Under the pieces are notes generated by a model, which worked only from the letters and a program-made list of their open reading frames with translations, was not told the DNA's origin and made no database searches. The translations under genes were made by a program, and so were the position numbers. This document shows, one piece after another, positions 36,056 through 45,519 of a stretch of 64,000 nucleotides of DNA. Numbering within the stretch: position 1 is the stretch's first letter; each line of letters begins with the position of its first letter. Source of the DNA: Algibacter lectus (GTDB taxonomy: Bacteria > Bacteroidota > Bacteroidia > Flavobacteriales > Flavobacteriaceae); the NCBI RefSeq assembly GCF_900112395.1, contig NZ_FOLN01000011.1, positions 99,900 through 163,899 of the forward strand. The letters run 5' to 3'.

Positions 36056-37657
36056 ATGAAACATGTACTTAAAATAGGTGCCATTTGCTTACTTGCCCTT
36101 ACAACTGTAACCAGCTGTAAAGAAAAAACAAAACAAGTAGAAACTAAAGCTGAAGTAAAACCAGAAAGGCCTAATATCTTATACATCATGGCCGATGATC
36201 ATACGTCTCAAGCCTTAGGTATTTACGATGGAATTTTAAAAGATTATGTACATACCCCAAACATTGAGCGTTTAGCTGCAGAAGGACTTGTGTTAGATAA
36301 TTGTTTGGTATCCAACTCCATTTGTTCGCCAAGTAGAGCCACAATTCTTACCGGTCAATACAGTCATATTAACGGTGTAAAAATTCTAGCGGGTGGTTTA
36401 CCTCCAACGCATCCTACTATTGCAGGTGTTTTAAAGCGTGGTGGTTACCAAACCTCTATTATAGGGAAATGGCATTTAAAACAAGAACCTACCGATGAGT
36501 TCGATTATTACAGTGTTTTACCAGGACAAGGTAGATACTGGAATCCTATATTGAAAACCAAAGAGAATTGGAAAGATTATATGGAAGGAGGTAAAGCTTA
36601 TGAAGGTTTTAGTACGGATGTTATTGCAGATAAAACCATTGAATGGATTGATAAAAGAGATAAAGACAAACCTTTTATGATGATGTGTCATTTTAAAGCC
36701 ACACACGAGCCATTTGATTATCCAGAACGTTTTAGTCATTTATATCGTGATCAAGATATTCCTGTTCCTAGTTCACTTTATGATAAAGGCGCAGAAACTA
36801 CGGGTAGATCTTTTAAAGGCCAGTCTGTAGATAATTTAAAAGAAAGATATCTATTGGCTTCAAAAGACCCTGAAAATGTACCGGGTTACATGAAGTATCC
36901 AGAATTACCATTAACTGTAGATGGTTTAACAAATGATGAAGCTAGATATAAAACCTACCAAAAATATGTAAAGGACTTCATGCGTTGTGGAGCCGCTATT
37001 GATGATAATATTGGTAAATTATTAGATTATTTAGACAAATCTGGATTAGCAGAAAACACCATCGTTATTTATACAGCAGACCAAGGTTACTTTTTAGGAG
37101 AACACGGTTGGTTTGATAAACGATTAATATATGAAGAATCTATTCACATGCCTTTCGTAATTCGTTATCCAAAAGAAATTCCTGCAGGAACACGTAATTC
37201 AGATCTTATTGAAAATGTAGATTTCTCAGCGTTATTTGCAGATTATGCAGGTGTTGATTATCCTGAAACGATGCAAGGCCACTCGTTCCGTGAGAACTTA
37301 AAAGGAAATACGTCTAAAGATTGGAGAAAGTATGGTTATTACAGATATTGGGACCATTCTATAGATCGTCCTGGACATTTTGGAATTAGAGGAGAACGTT
37401 ACAAACTAGCCTTCTATTACGGAAATGCATTAAAGGAAAACGGGTTTACTAAAGAAAATCAACCAAAGAAATTTTGGGACTTTTACGATTTAGAAAAAGA
37501 TCCAAACGAATCTCACAACGCTTATAATGATCCGGAATACCAAGAGATTATTAAAGAAATGAAAGTAGAAATCTTGAAACAAAGAGAAGCTTTAAAAGAT
37601 ACCGACCCAGATAATCCGGAAATCCATGAGATTATAGAAAAACACTGGAACGCTTAA
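36056..37657 (+). CDS. Formylglycine-dependent sulfatase (S1 family), lipoprotein
   Basis: A 533-residue lipoprotein (LTTVTSC) with ICSPSRATILTGQYS; C90 is the formylglycine site. MADDHTSQALGIY and the ADQGYFLGEHGWFDKR stretch resemble the sulfatase at 29842, so these two are probably paralogues in the same subfamily. It follows the GH3 scar by 12 bp and precedes GH95. Exo-type sulfate removal from fucose or GlcNAc is the likely role by context; I did not assign a subfamily. Confidence 0.9.
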   Translation: MKHVLKIGAICLLALTTVTSCKEKTKQVETKAEVKPERPNILYIMADDHTSQALGIYDGILKDYVHTPNIERLAAEGLVLDNCLVSNSICSPSRATILTGQYSHINGVKILAGGLPPTHPTIAGVLKRGGYQTSIIGKWHLKQEPTDEFDYYSVLPGQGRYWNPILKTKENWKDYMEGGKAYEGFSTDVIADKTIEWIDKRDKDKPFMMMCHFKATHEPFDYPERFSHLYRDQDIPVPSSLYDKGAETTGRSFKGQSVDNLKERYLLASKDPENVPGYMKYPELPLTVDGLTNDEARYKTYQKYVKDFMRCGAAIDDNIGKLLDYLDKSGLAENTIVIYTADQGYFLGEHGWFDKRLIYEESIHMPFVIRYPKEIPAGTRNSDLIENVDFSALFADYAGVDYPETMQGHSFRENLKGNTSKDWRKYGYYRYWDHSIDRPGHFGIRGERYKLAFYYGNALKENGFTKENQPKKFWDFYDLEKDPNESHNAYNDPEYQEIIKEMKVEILKQREALKDTDPDNPEIHEIIEKHWNA

Positions 37658-37696
37658 TTTATAAAAAATACTGTAGATAGACTAAATATAACAATT

Positions 37697-40000
37697 ATGA
37701 AGTTGAACAAAAAAACAATTATTTCCTGTGTGTCTATTCTATTATGTATAGCCACAATTTCAGCACAGGAAACTCATAAATTATCTTATGAGTCTCCTGC
37801 TGAAAAATGGACCGAAGCTTTACCTATAGGAAACGGTAGCCTTGGCGCTATGGTTTTTGGCGGTGTTACCGAAGAACATATTCAGTTTAACGAAGAAACT
37901 CTTTGGGCTGGAAAACCTCATGATTATGCACATAAAGGCGCTTACAAGTATTTAGATACCATTCGTCAATTATTAACAAATGGGAAACAAGTAGATGCTC
38001 AAAACTTAGCGATGCAAGAGTTTATGAGTACGCCTTTAAAGCAAAAGGCTTACCAACCTTTTGGTGATATTTACATCGCTTTTAAAGGTCATGAAAACTA
38101 CAAGAATTACACAAGAGAGCTAAACATAGAAGAGGCCATTAGTAAAGTCTCTTATTCTGTAGATGGCGTAGATTTTAAAAGAGAAGTATTCTCTAGTTAC
38201 CCATCACAAGTTATTGCTATTAATTTAACATCAAGTAAATCTAAAGCACTTCATTTCGATTTATGGTTAGATGCGCTTCACGAAGATAAAACGGTAAAAA
38301 CCGTTGGAAACACACAAACCTTAAAGGTTCAAGTTAAAGAAGGTGCCCTTAGAGGCGTTGCCACTTTAAACATTCAAACTAATGGTACTATTGAAACTGT
38401 AAACGGAAAACTTCAAATTTCCAATGCATCAAAAGCAACCATATATTTAACAGCTGCAACCAACTATATTAAATATAATGATGTTTCGGGAAATCCTGAA
38501 AACATTACGCAAAACACTTTAGCACATGTTGCTTCAGAAAATTATAAAAAAGTAAAAAAACTACACTTAAAAGATTACCAATCGCTATACAATCGTTTTG
38601 ATATTGATTTTGGTGATAATGGGAAATCAGCAAACACCACCGATAAGCGTATTTTCGACTTCTGGAAGACACCAAACGATCCGCAATTAATTGCACTTTA
38701 CGTACAATATGCCCGTTATTTAATGATAGCGAGTAGCCGTCCAGGAACGAAACCACCAACATTGCAAGGTATTTGGAACCATAAATTAACGCCACCATGG
38801 TTTAGTAGCTACACAACCAATATTAATTTAGAAATGAATTATTGGCCAGTTGAAATTGCTAACCTTAGTGAATGTCACGAACCGCTTTTCGATTTTATAA
38901 AAGATGTTTCTGAAACTGGAAAAAACGTAGCCAAAGAACATTACGGCGCTAAGGGTTGGAATGTACATCACAACGTTGATATTTGGAGAGGTGCTGCACC
39001 AGTAAACCATTCTAATCATGGACTTTGGTTATCTGGTAGTGCTTGGCTTTGTTCGCATATTTGGGAACATTACTTATTTACAAAAGATGAAACTTTTTTA
39101 AAGAACAATTATGCTTTAATGAAAGAGTCGGCGCTTTTCTATACCGATTTTTTAGTTGAAGATCCAAAAACAGGTTACCTGATAAGTACGCCATCTACAT
39201 CGCCAGAAATTGGTGGTTTAGTGGCTGGACCAACGATGGATCACCAAATCATAAGAGCGCTTTTCAAAAGTGTTGTTGAAGCATCTTCAATCTTAAAAAC
39301 AGATGAAGCTTTCGCTGAAAAACTAACGACTATGATTCCTAAAATTGCACCAAACCAAATAGGTAAACACGGGCAATTGCAAGAATGGTTAGAAGATAAA
39401 GATAATCCAGAAAGTCATCACAGGCACGTGTCGCACTTATGGTCGGTCTATCCTGGAAGTGAAATTAATTACGAAGACACTCCAGAATTAATGAAAGCTG
39501 CAAAACAATCTTTAGAATTTAGAGGTGATAACGGCACAGGTTGGAGTTTAGCTTGGAAAGTTAATTTCTGGTCACGTTTTAAAGATGGAAATCGTGCTTA
39601 TAAATTATTGAATGTATTATTAAGTCCGGCAGAAATTCCGGAACGCAAAATTAGAGGAGGCTCCTACCCTAACCTTTTTGATGCGCATCCACCATTTCAA
39701 ATTGATGGAAACTTTGGTGGTGCTTCAGGTATTTTAGAAATGTTATTACAAAGTCATTTAGATAAAATCCAATTATTACCAGCCTTACCAAATGCTTTAG
39801 CCGATGGTGAAGTAAAAGGTATTGTTGCTAGAGGTGGTTTTGAATTGGCTTTCTCTTGGAAAAACTCGAAATTACAATACGTTGAAATTACATCTAAAAA
39901 AGGAGCACCTTGTGTTTTAGAATACAACGGAAACACCATTGAATTTGACACAAAAGCAGGAAAAACGTATAAGTTCGACGGTTCATTAAATAAAAAATAA
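37697..40000 (+). CDS. GH95 alpha-L-fucosidase (or alpha-L-galactosidase)
   Basis: A 767-residue secreted protein (signal ending IATISAQ). The N-terminal sandwich has LPIGNGSLGAMVFGG and FNEETLWAGKP; the alpha6/alpha6 barrel has NINLEMNYWPVE (the paired Asn residues that activate water), STSPEIGG (likely the acid Glu) and HPPFQIDGNFGG (the Asp). GH95 enzymes typically take alpha-1,2-linked L-fucose, and some accept L-galactose, which is relevant for marine glycans. It sits between two sulfatases, so sulfate may need to be removed first. Confidence 0.92.
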   Translation: MKLNKKTIISCVSILLCIATISAQETHKLSYESPAEKWTEALPIGNGSLGAMVFGGVTEEHIQFNEETLWAGKPHDYAHKGAYKYLDTIRQLLTNGKQVDAQNLAMQEFMSTPLKQKAYQPFGDIYIAFKGHENYKNYTRELNIEEAISKVSYSVDGVDFKREVFSSYPSQVIAINLTSSKSKALHFDLWLDALHEDKTVKTVGNTQTLKVQVKEGALRGVATLNIQTNGTIETVNGKLQISNASKATIYLTAATNYIKYNDVSGNPENITQNTLAHVASENYKKVKKLHLKDYQSLYNRFDIDFGDNGKSANTTDKRIFDFWKTPNDPQLIALYVQYARYLMIASSRPGTKPPTLQGIWNHKLTPPWFSSYTTNINLEMNYWPVEIANLSECHEPLFDFIKDVSETGKNVAKEHYGAKGWNVHHNVDIWRGAAPVNHSNHGLWLSGSAWLCSHIWEHYLFTKDETFLKNNYALMKESALFYTDFLVEDPKTGYLISTPSTSPEIGGLVAGPTMDHQIIRALFKSVVEASSILKTDEAFAEKLTTMIPKIAPNQIGKHGQLQEWLEDKDNPESHHRHVSHLWSVYPGSEINYEDTPELMKAAKQSLEFRGDNGTGWSLAWKVNFWSRFKDGNRAYKLLNVLLSPAEIPERKIRGGSYPNLFDAHPPFQIDGNFGGASGILEMLLQSHLDKIQLLPALPNALADGEVKGIVARGGFELAFSWKNSKLQYVEITSKKGAPCVLEYNGNTIEFDTKAGKTYKFDGSLNKK

Positions 40001-40008
40001 TTCAGAAT

Positions 40009-41379
40009 ATGAAATTCGTAATCAGCATACTCACCGTTTTTTTAAGTTGTACAGGAGCGCTTTCAGCACAAAAAACAATTGAGAAACCTAACGTCATTAT
40101 ATTCTTTACAGACGATCAAGGCTATCAAGATGTTGGTGTTTTTGGTTCTCCATTAATAAAAACACCCAACTTAGATAATATGGCTGCAAACGGTATAAAA
40201 TTTACCGATTTCTATGCTGCTTCATCAGTATGCTCGCCATCAAGAGCTGCCTTATTAACTGGAGCATATCCGCCACGTGTTGGTGTGCCCAAAGTGTTGT
40301 GGCCTAACTTACCTGGAGGTTTATCAAATGAAGAACAAACCATTGCCAATATACTGAAATCTAAGGGATATACTACGGCTTGCATTGGTAAATGGCATCT
40401 GGGAGACCAACAACAATATTTACCTACTTCACAAGGTTTTGATAGGTATTACGGTATTCCGTTTAGTAATGATATGTCGGTAAATCCAGAATCTAAGGTT
40501 TCTAAAAATATCGTGTTTAGAGAAGGTATGACTTTAGATAGTTTACGAGAGAAAAAATGGAGAGGAAAAAGAGTCCCATTAATGAAACAAGATGAAGTTA
40601 TTGAATATCCTGTAGATCAATCTACTGTTACTAAGCGTTACACAAAAGAAGCCATTAATTTTATAAAAGAAAACCAAAATGAACCTTTCTTTTTATACTT
40701 GGCTCATTCCATGCCACATGTCCCATTATATGCCTCGCCAGATTTTAAAGGTAAAAGTGCAAGAGGATTATACGGCGATACTATTGAAGAGATCGATTGG
40801 AGTGTTGGCGAAGTTTTAAAAACATTAAAAGAACAAGGTATTGATGAAAATACGTTAGTGATTTTTACTTCAGATAATGGTCCTTGGACATCAAAAGGAG
40901 ATCAAGGTGGTAGTGCCTTGCCTTTAAGGGGACATAAGAATCAAACTTTTGAGGGTGGATTTCGAGTACCTATGATTGCACAATGGCCAGGTAAAATTAA
41001 AGCGGGTGTGGTTACCGATAAATTAGCTTCAACTATAGATATTTTACCAACCTTAGTCTATTTAACAGATGCAGAATTACCTAAACAAGAAATAGATGGT
41101 AAAAATATGTGGTCCCTACTTTCAGGAAATGAAAAAGCGAAGTCGCCACATAGAAAAGATGGTTTCTTTTATTACAAAGATTCTACCTTAGAAGCGGTTA
41201 GAAAAGGGGATTGGAAACTACGTATTACACAAAATTGTGTAGCGCTCTACAACCTTAAAAACGATATTTCCGAAAGTGAAAATGTAGCAGAGGCAAACCC
41301 TAAAATCGTAAAGAAGTTACAGAAAATGATCACAGAATTCGATACCGATTTAAAAGCAAACAAACATCAATATAATTAA
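40009..41379 (+). CDS. Formylglycine-dependent sulfatase (S1 family), secreted
   Basis: A 456-residue protein, the shortest of the five, with a signal peptide ending LSAQ. Core motif VCSPSRAALLTGAYPPRVG with C75. The FTDDQGYQDVGVFGS start and TSDNGPW segment place it among arylsulfatase-A-like S1 proteins. The signal has a Cys (VFLSCTGALSA), but the better cleavage site is after the Ala, so it is probably soluble in the periplasm. It is 8 bp after GH95 and 13 bp before GH3. Confidence 0.9.
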   Translation: MKFVISILTVFLSCTGALSAQKTIEKPNVIIFFTDDQGYQDVGVFGSPLIKTPNLDNMAANGIKFTDFYAASSVCSPSRAALLTGAYPPRVGVPKVLWPNLPGGLSNEEQTIANILKSKGYTTACIGKWHLGDQQQYLPTSQGFDRYYGIPFSNDMSVNPESKVSKNIVFREGMTLDSLREKKWRGKRVPLMKQDEVIEYPVDQSTVTKRYTKEAINFIKENQNEPFFLYLAHSMPHVPLYASPDFKGKSARGLYGDTIEEIDWSVGEVLKTLKEQGIDENTLVIFTSDNGPWTSKGDQGGSALPLRGHKNQTFEGGFRVPMIAQWPGKIKAGVVTDKLASTIDILPTLVYLTDAELPKQEIDGKNMWSLLSGNEKAKSPHRKDGFFYYKDSTLEAVRKGDWKLRITQNCVALYNLKNDISESENVAEANPKIVKKLQKMITEFDTDLKANKHQYN

Positions 41380-41392
41380 AAATAATAGCAGT

Positions 41393-44074
41393 TTGAAAAA
41401 GATTCTCCATACCCTAAAAATAGTCAGTGTTCTTGCACTCATCATAAGTGCTTTCGCTTTTTCTAATAAGAAAGACCCACCTTATAAAAACCCTAAATTA
41501 CCCGTTGAAGAACGTGTAAGCGATTTATTAGGCCGAATGACATTAGAAGAAAAATTCTGGCAAATGTTTATGATTCCTGGCGATTTAAAGATTGGAAAAG
41601 ACAAATTGAAACACGGTATTTTTGGTTTTCAAATTTCTTCAAAAGGATTAAATGATAATGCAGCCGAACAAATTATGGATTATGGTTCTACGGGAACTGC
41701 AGCCAATATGGCTAACGAAATTAACGAACTTCAAAAGTTTTTCTTAGAAGAAACCCGTTTAGGAATTCCTATCATTCCTTTTAACGAAGCCCTTCACGGT
41801 TTAGCTCGAGATGGAGCTACCATGTATCCGCAAGCCATTGCATTAGCAGCAACTTGGGATACAGACTTAGTTGGCGAAGTAGCCGGAGCCATAACAAAGG
41901 AGACAAAAACAAGAGGAATTCGTCAAATATTATCGCCAGTATTAAACATAGCACGCGATGTGCGTTGGGGACGTACCGAAGAAACCTATGGTGAAGATCC
42001 ATATTTAACAACGCAAATGGCGCTTTCTTATCTTGGAGAATTCGAGAAAGAAGGTGTAATAACCACACCAAAACACTTTGTTGCTAATGTTGGAGCAGGT
42101 GGTCGTGATAGTTACCCAATTAGTTATAACGAACGTATTTTAGAGGAAATTTACTTTCCTGCTTTTAAAGCTGTTTTTCAAAAAGTAGGTGCGCGTTCTG
42201 TAATGACGTCTTATAATTCATTAAACGGTACACCATGTACGTCTAACGAGTGGTTATTACGTACTAAACTGAAAGAAGAATGGGGTTTTGATGGCTTTGT
42301 AATTTCCGATGCTGGAGCTACAGGTGGTGCTAATGTATTACACTTTACAGCTAAAGATTATGCCGAAGCTACAGAAGATGCTGTAGAAGCTGGTTTAGAT
42401 GTTATGTTTCAAACCAACTACAACCACTACCCTTTATTTTGGGAAGCTTACCAAAATGGTATGGTCGATATTAAAGCGATTGACGAAGCAGTTAGCCGTA
42501 TTTTAAAAGCTAAATTCGAATTAGGTTTATTTGAAAACCCATACGTAGATGCTAAAGAAGCAGCAATTTGGAACGGACATAAAACACACCGTGAGTTGGC
42601 TAGAAAAGCAGCCTCTAAAGCGATGGTTTTATTAAAAAATGAAAATGAAGCTTTACCAATTGATAAAGCTGTTAACAAAATAGCCCTTATTGGTCACGAT
42701 GTAAAAACCGTGCGATTAGGTGGTTACAGTGGTCCTGGAAATAATCTTATTTCTATGTATCAAGGTGTATCAGACAAGATAGGACAAGACAATATTATCT
42801 ATACTCCTGGTGTAGCTTTAGCTGAAGAAAACTATAACGTAATAGCCTCTTCTTATTTATCAACTACTAAAGAAGGTAAACAAGTTGCAGGTTTAAAAGG
42901 TGATTATTTTGATAATATTAAATTAACCGGCCAACCTAAAGTAGAGCGTATTGATAAGCAAATTAAGTTTGGATGGACCTTATTTTCACCACATGAAGAT
43001 TTAGCTTACGATTGGTTTTCTGTACGATGGACAGGAAAACTAAAAGCGCCAAAAACAGGTGATTTTAATATTGGTATTGAAGGTAACGACGGATACCGCA
43101 TGTATTTAGACGGTAAATTAATTATTGATAACTGGCAAAAACAATCGTATAACAGTATTTTAAAACCTTTTTCTTTTGAAGAAGGAAAAACATACGATAT
43201 TAAAATTGAGTTTTTTGAAGCCGCAGGAAATGCAAAATTCAAATTAATTTGGGATGCCGAAATTCAAAACGAATGGGAACAACAAATTGCAGATGCTGTT
43301 GCAGCTGCAGAAAAAAGTGATGTTGCCGTAGTGGTTGCTGGTATTCACGAAGGTGAATTTCAAGATCGTGCTTTATTAGCTTTACCAGGTCATCAAGAAG
43401 CATTAATTAAAGCCGTTGCTAAAACAGGAAAACCAACAGTTGTTGTTTTAGTTGGTGGTAGCGCCATTACTATGTCTAACTGGATTAACGATGTCGATAG
43501 TGTTTTAATGGCTTGGTATTCTGGTGAAAATGGCGGAAACGCTTTTGCAGATATCCTTTTTGGTGATGAAAATCCTGCCGGACGTTTACCAATTACTTTT
43601 CCGGTAGATGAAGCGCAATGCCCATTGTATTACAACAATAAACCAACCGGTCGTGGTGATAATTACCACAACTTAACAGGGCAACCTTTATTCCCTTTTG
43701 GTTACGGATTAAGTTATACGGCCTTTGAATATTCAAATATAGAATTCAGTAAAAATAATATTTCAGCTAACGAAAGCGTAGAAGTTTCTTGTACCATTAA
43801 AAATGCAGGAACAGTTGCTGGAGACGAAGTGGTTCAACTTTATATCCGTGATGAATTAGCTTCAGTATCTCGCCCTATTAAAGAATTAAAAGGCTTTAAA
43901 CGTATCACTTTAAACCCTGGAGATTCTCAAAATGTAACCTTTAAATTAGATCCGGAAGCCTTATCTATGTTAGATAAAGACATGAAAAGATTAGTTGAAG
44001 CAGGCGATTTTAGAATCATGGTTGGCGCTTCATCAAAAGATATCCGTTTAAGAAAAATTTTAACAGTAAAATAA
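41393..44074 (+). CDS. GH3 beta-glycosidase with inserted PA14 domain, TTG start
   Basis: An 893-residue exo-beta-glycosidase. Order: signal segment, GH3 N-terminal barrel with nucleophile D306 in FVISDAGA, GH3 C-terminal sandwich, an inserted PA14 domain (about residues 505-625, WFSVRWTGKLKAP and EGNDGYRMYLDGK) and a C-terminal Fn3-like domain. PA14 insertions usually shape the sugar pocket. The start is a TTG at 41393, needed to include the signal peptide. Likely substrates are beta-glucosides or beta-xylosides; a beta-xylosidase would fit plant-, algal- or invertebrate-type N-glycans with core xylose, but this is a guess. A scar of a second GH3 lies about 5 kb upstream. Confidence 0.9.
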   Translation: MKKILHTLKIVSVLALIISAFAFSNKKDPPYKNPKLPVEERVSDLLGRMTLEEKFWQMFMIPGDLKIGKDKLKHGIFGFQISSKGLNDNAAEQIMDYGSTGTAANMANEINELQKFFLEETRLGIPIIPFNEALHGLARDGATMYPQAIALAATWDTDLVGEVAGAITKETKTRGIRQILSPVLNIARDVRWGRTEETYGEDPYLTTQMALSYLGEFEKEGVITTPKHFVANVGAGGRDSYPISYNERILEEIYFPAFKAVFQKVGARSVMTSYNSLNGTPCTSNEWLLRTKLKEEWGFDGFVISDAGATGGANVLHFTAKDYAEATEDAVEAGLDVMFQTNYNHYPLFWEAYQNGMVDIKAIDEAVSRILKAKFELGLFENPYVDAKEAAIWNGHKTHRELARKAASKAMVLLKNENEALPIDKAVNKIALIGHDVKTVRLGGYSGPGNNLISMYQGVSDKIGQDNIIYTPGVALAEENYNVIASSYLSTTKEGKQVAGLKGDYFDNIKLTGQPKVERIDKQIKFGWTLFSPHEDLAYDWFSVRWTGKLKAPKTGDFNIGIEGNDGYRMYLDGKLIIDNWQKQSYNSILKPFSFEEGKTYDIKIEFFEAAGNAKFKLIWDAEIQNEWEQQIADAVAAAEKSDVAVVVAGIHEGEFQDRALLALPGHQEALIKAVAKTGKPTVVVLVGGSAITMSNWINDVDSVLMAWYSGENGGNAFADILFGDENPAGRLPITFPVDEAQCPLYYNNKPTGRGDNYHNLTGQPLFPFGYGLSYTAFEYSNIEFSKNNISANESVEVSCTIKNAGTVAGDEVVQLYIRDELASVSRPIKELKGFKRITLNPGDSQNVTFKLDPEALSMLDKDMKRLVEAGDFRIMVGASSKDIRLRKILTVK

Positions 44075-44080
44075 AACATT

Positions 44081-45511
44081 ATGAACGTTTTTAAATATTC
44101 AGCTTTAACCCTTTTAGTCGCTTTTTCAGCTTGTAAAAAACAGCCTCAAGTAACTTGGGTAAGCAGTACTAATGATAATGTTTGGGTTGAAAAAACCTAT
44201 AATCCTTCTGAGGAAAATACAGCTACTAACCTATCCATTACTATTGATACACAAAACCAAGAACAAGAAGTTACAGGTTTTGGAGGTTGTTTTAACGAAT
44301 TAGGTTGGGATGCTTTGGCTATGGTAACTCCAGAAGAAAAGCAACAAATTTTAAACGATTTATTTAGTCAAGAAACCGGTTGTAAATTCAACGTTTGTAG
44401 AATGCCTATTGGCGCTAATGATTATGCTGTAGATTGGTACAGTCATAACGAAACTGCGGAAGATTTTGCAATGTCGAACTTCTCTATCGATCGTGATAAA
44501 AAACGTTTAATTCCATACATTAAGGAAGCACAAAAAATAAATCCAGAAATAGAAGTTTGGGCTTCACCATGGTGTCCACCATCTTGGATGAAACATAGCA
44601 AACATTACGCTTGTAAATCTAATCCTGAATTTAACGATTTACCAGAAGAATGGAGTTCTACGGAAGAATTAGTGTCTCGTTTTATTACAGAGCCTAAATA
44701 TTTTGAAGCCTACGCTTTATATTTTTCAAAGTTTGTTCAGGCTTACACCGAAGAGGGGATTGATATTAGTGCAGTACATGTTCAGAACGAATATAATTCG
44801 GCTCAAAATTTCCCGTCATGTGTTTGGGACCCTAAAGATTTAGGTGTTTTTATTGCAGATTATTTAGGTCCGAAATTTAAAGCCGATCAATTAGATACTG
44901 AAATTTGGTTAGGTACTGTAGAGCGTCCACAAATAGAACGTGTGGATGATGTTTTACAATACAAAAACACTGAAGATTATGTTACAGGTGTTGGTTTTCA
45001 ATGGGCAGGAAAAGGCGCTATTGAAGCTGTACATGCTAAATATCCAGACATGCAATTAATGCAAACTGAAACAGAATGTGGTGATGGTTCTAACGATTGG
45101 AAAGCGGCAGAATACACCTTCAACTTAATGAAACATTATTTTGAAAACGGTGCCAACTCATACATGTATTGGAATATGGTTTTAGATGAAACAGGAAAAA
45201 GCCAATGGGGATGGAAACAAAATTCTATGATTTCTATCGATAGTAACACCAAAGCTATAAAATACAACCCTGAGTTTTATTTAATGAAACATTTAAGTGC
45301 TTTTGTAGCGCCAGGTTCGGTAAAATTATCGGCCTCTGGAGATACTAATAACGCACTTGCTTTTTATAACAAAGCCAATAATGAGGTAACTGTTTTGGCT
45401 TACAACAATACTTCGGAAGCTCAAGAATTAGCATTAAACATCAATAACGAGATTGTAAAAGTAGCCCTAGACGGAAAATCTTTTAATACGCTTGCTGTAA
45501 GTTTAAATTAG
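44081..45511 (+). CDS. GH30 beta-glycosidase, lipoprotein
   Basis: A 476-residue lipoprotein (VAFSAC). The barrel has the GH30 start motif EVTGFGGCFNELG, the acid/base E237 in HVQNEYNSAQ and the nucleophile region QTETECG (E330, or less likely E332), followed by the C-terminal beta-sandwich typical of the family. GH30 members include glucosylceramidases, beta-1,6-glucanases, beta-xylosidases and beta-fucosidases. In this context a side-chain exo-beta-glycosidase is likely, but the subfamily cannot be fixed by eye. It is 6 bp after GH3 and 8 bp before GH20. Confidence 0.87.
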   Translation: MNVFKYSALTLLVAFSACKKQPQVTWVSSTNDNVWVEKTYNPSEENTATNLSITIDTQNQEQEVTGFGGCFNELGWDALAMVTPEEKQQILNDLFSQETGCKFNVCRMPIGANDYAVDWYSHNETAEDFAMSNFSIDRDKKRLIPYIKEAQKINPEIEVWASPWCPPSWMKHSKHYACKSNPEFNDLPEEWSSTEELVSRFITEPKYFEAYALYFSKFVQAYTEEGIDISAVHVQNEYNSAQNFPSCVWDPKDLGVFIADYLGPKFKADQLDTEIWLGTVERPQIERVDDVLQYKNTEDYVTGVGFQWAGKGAIEAVHAKYPDMQLMQTETECGDGSNDWKAAEYTFNLMKHYFENGANSYMYWNMVLDETGKSQWGWKQNSMISIDSNTKAIKYNPEFYLMKHLSAFVAPGSVKLSASGDTNNALAFYNKANNEVTVLAYNNTSEAQELALNINNEIVKVALDGKSFNTLAVSLN

Positions 45512-45519
45512 AATAACAC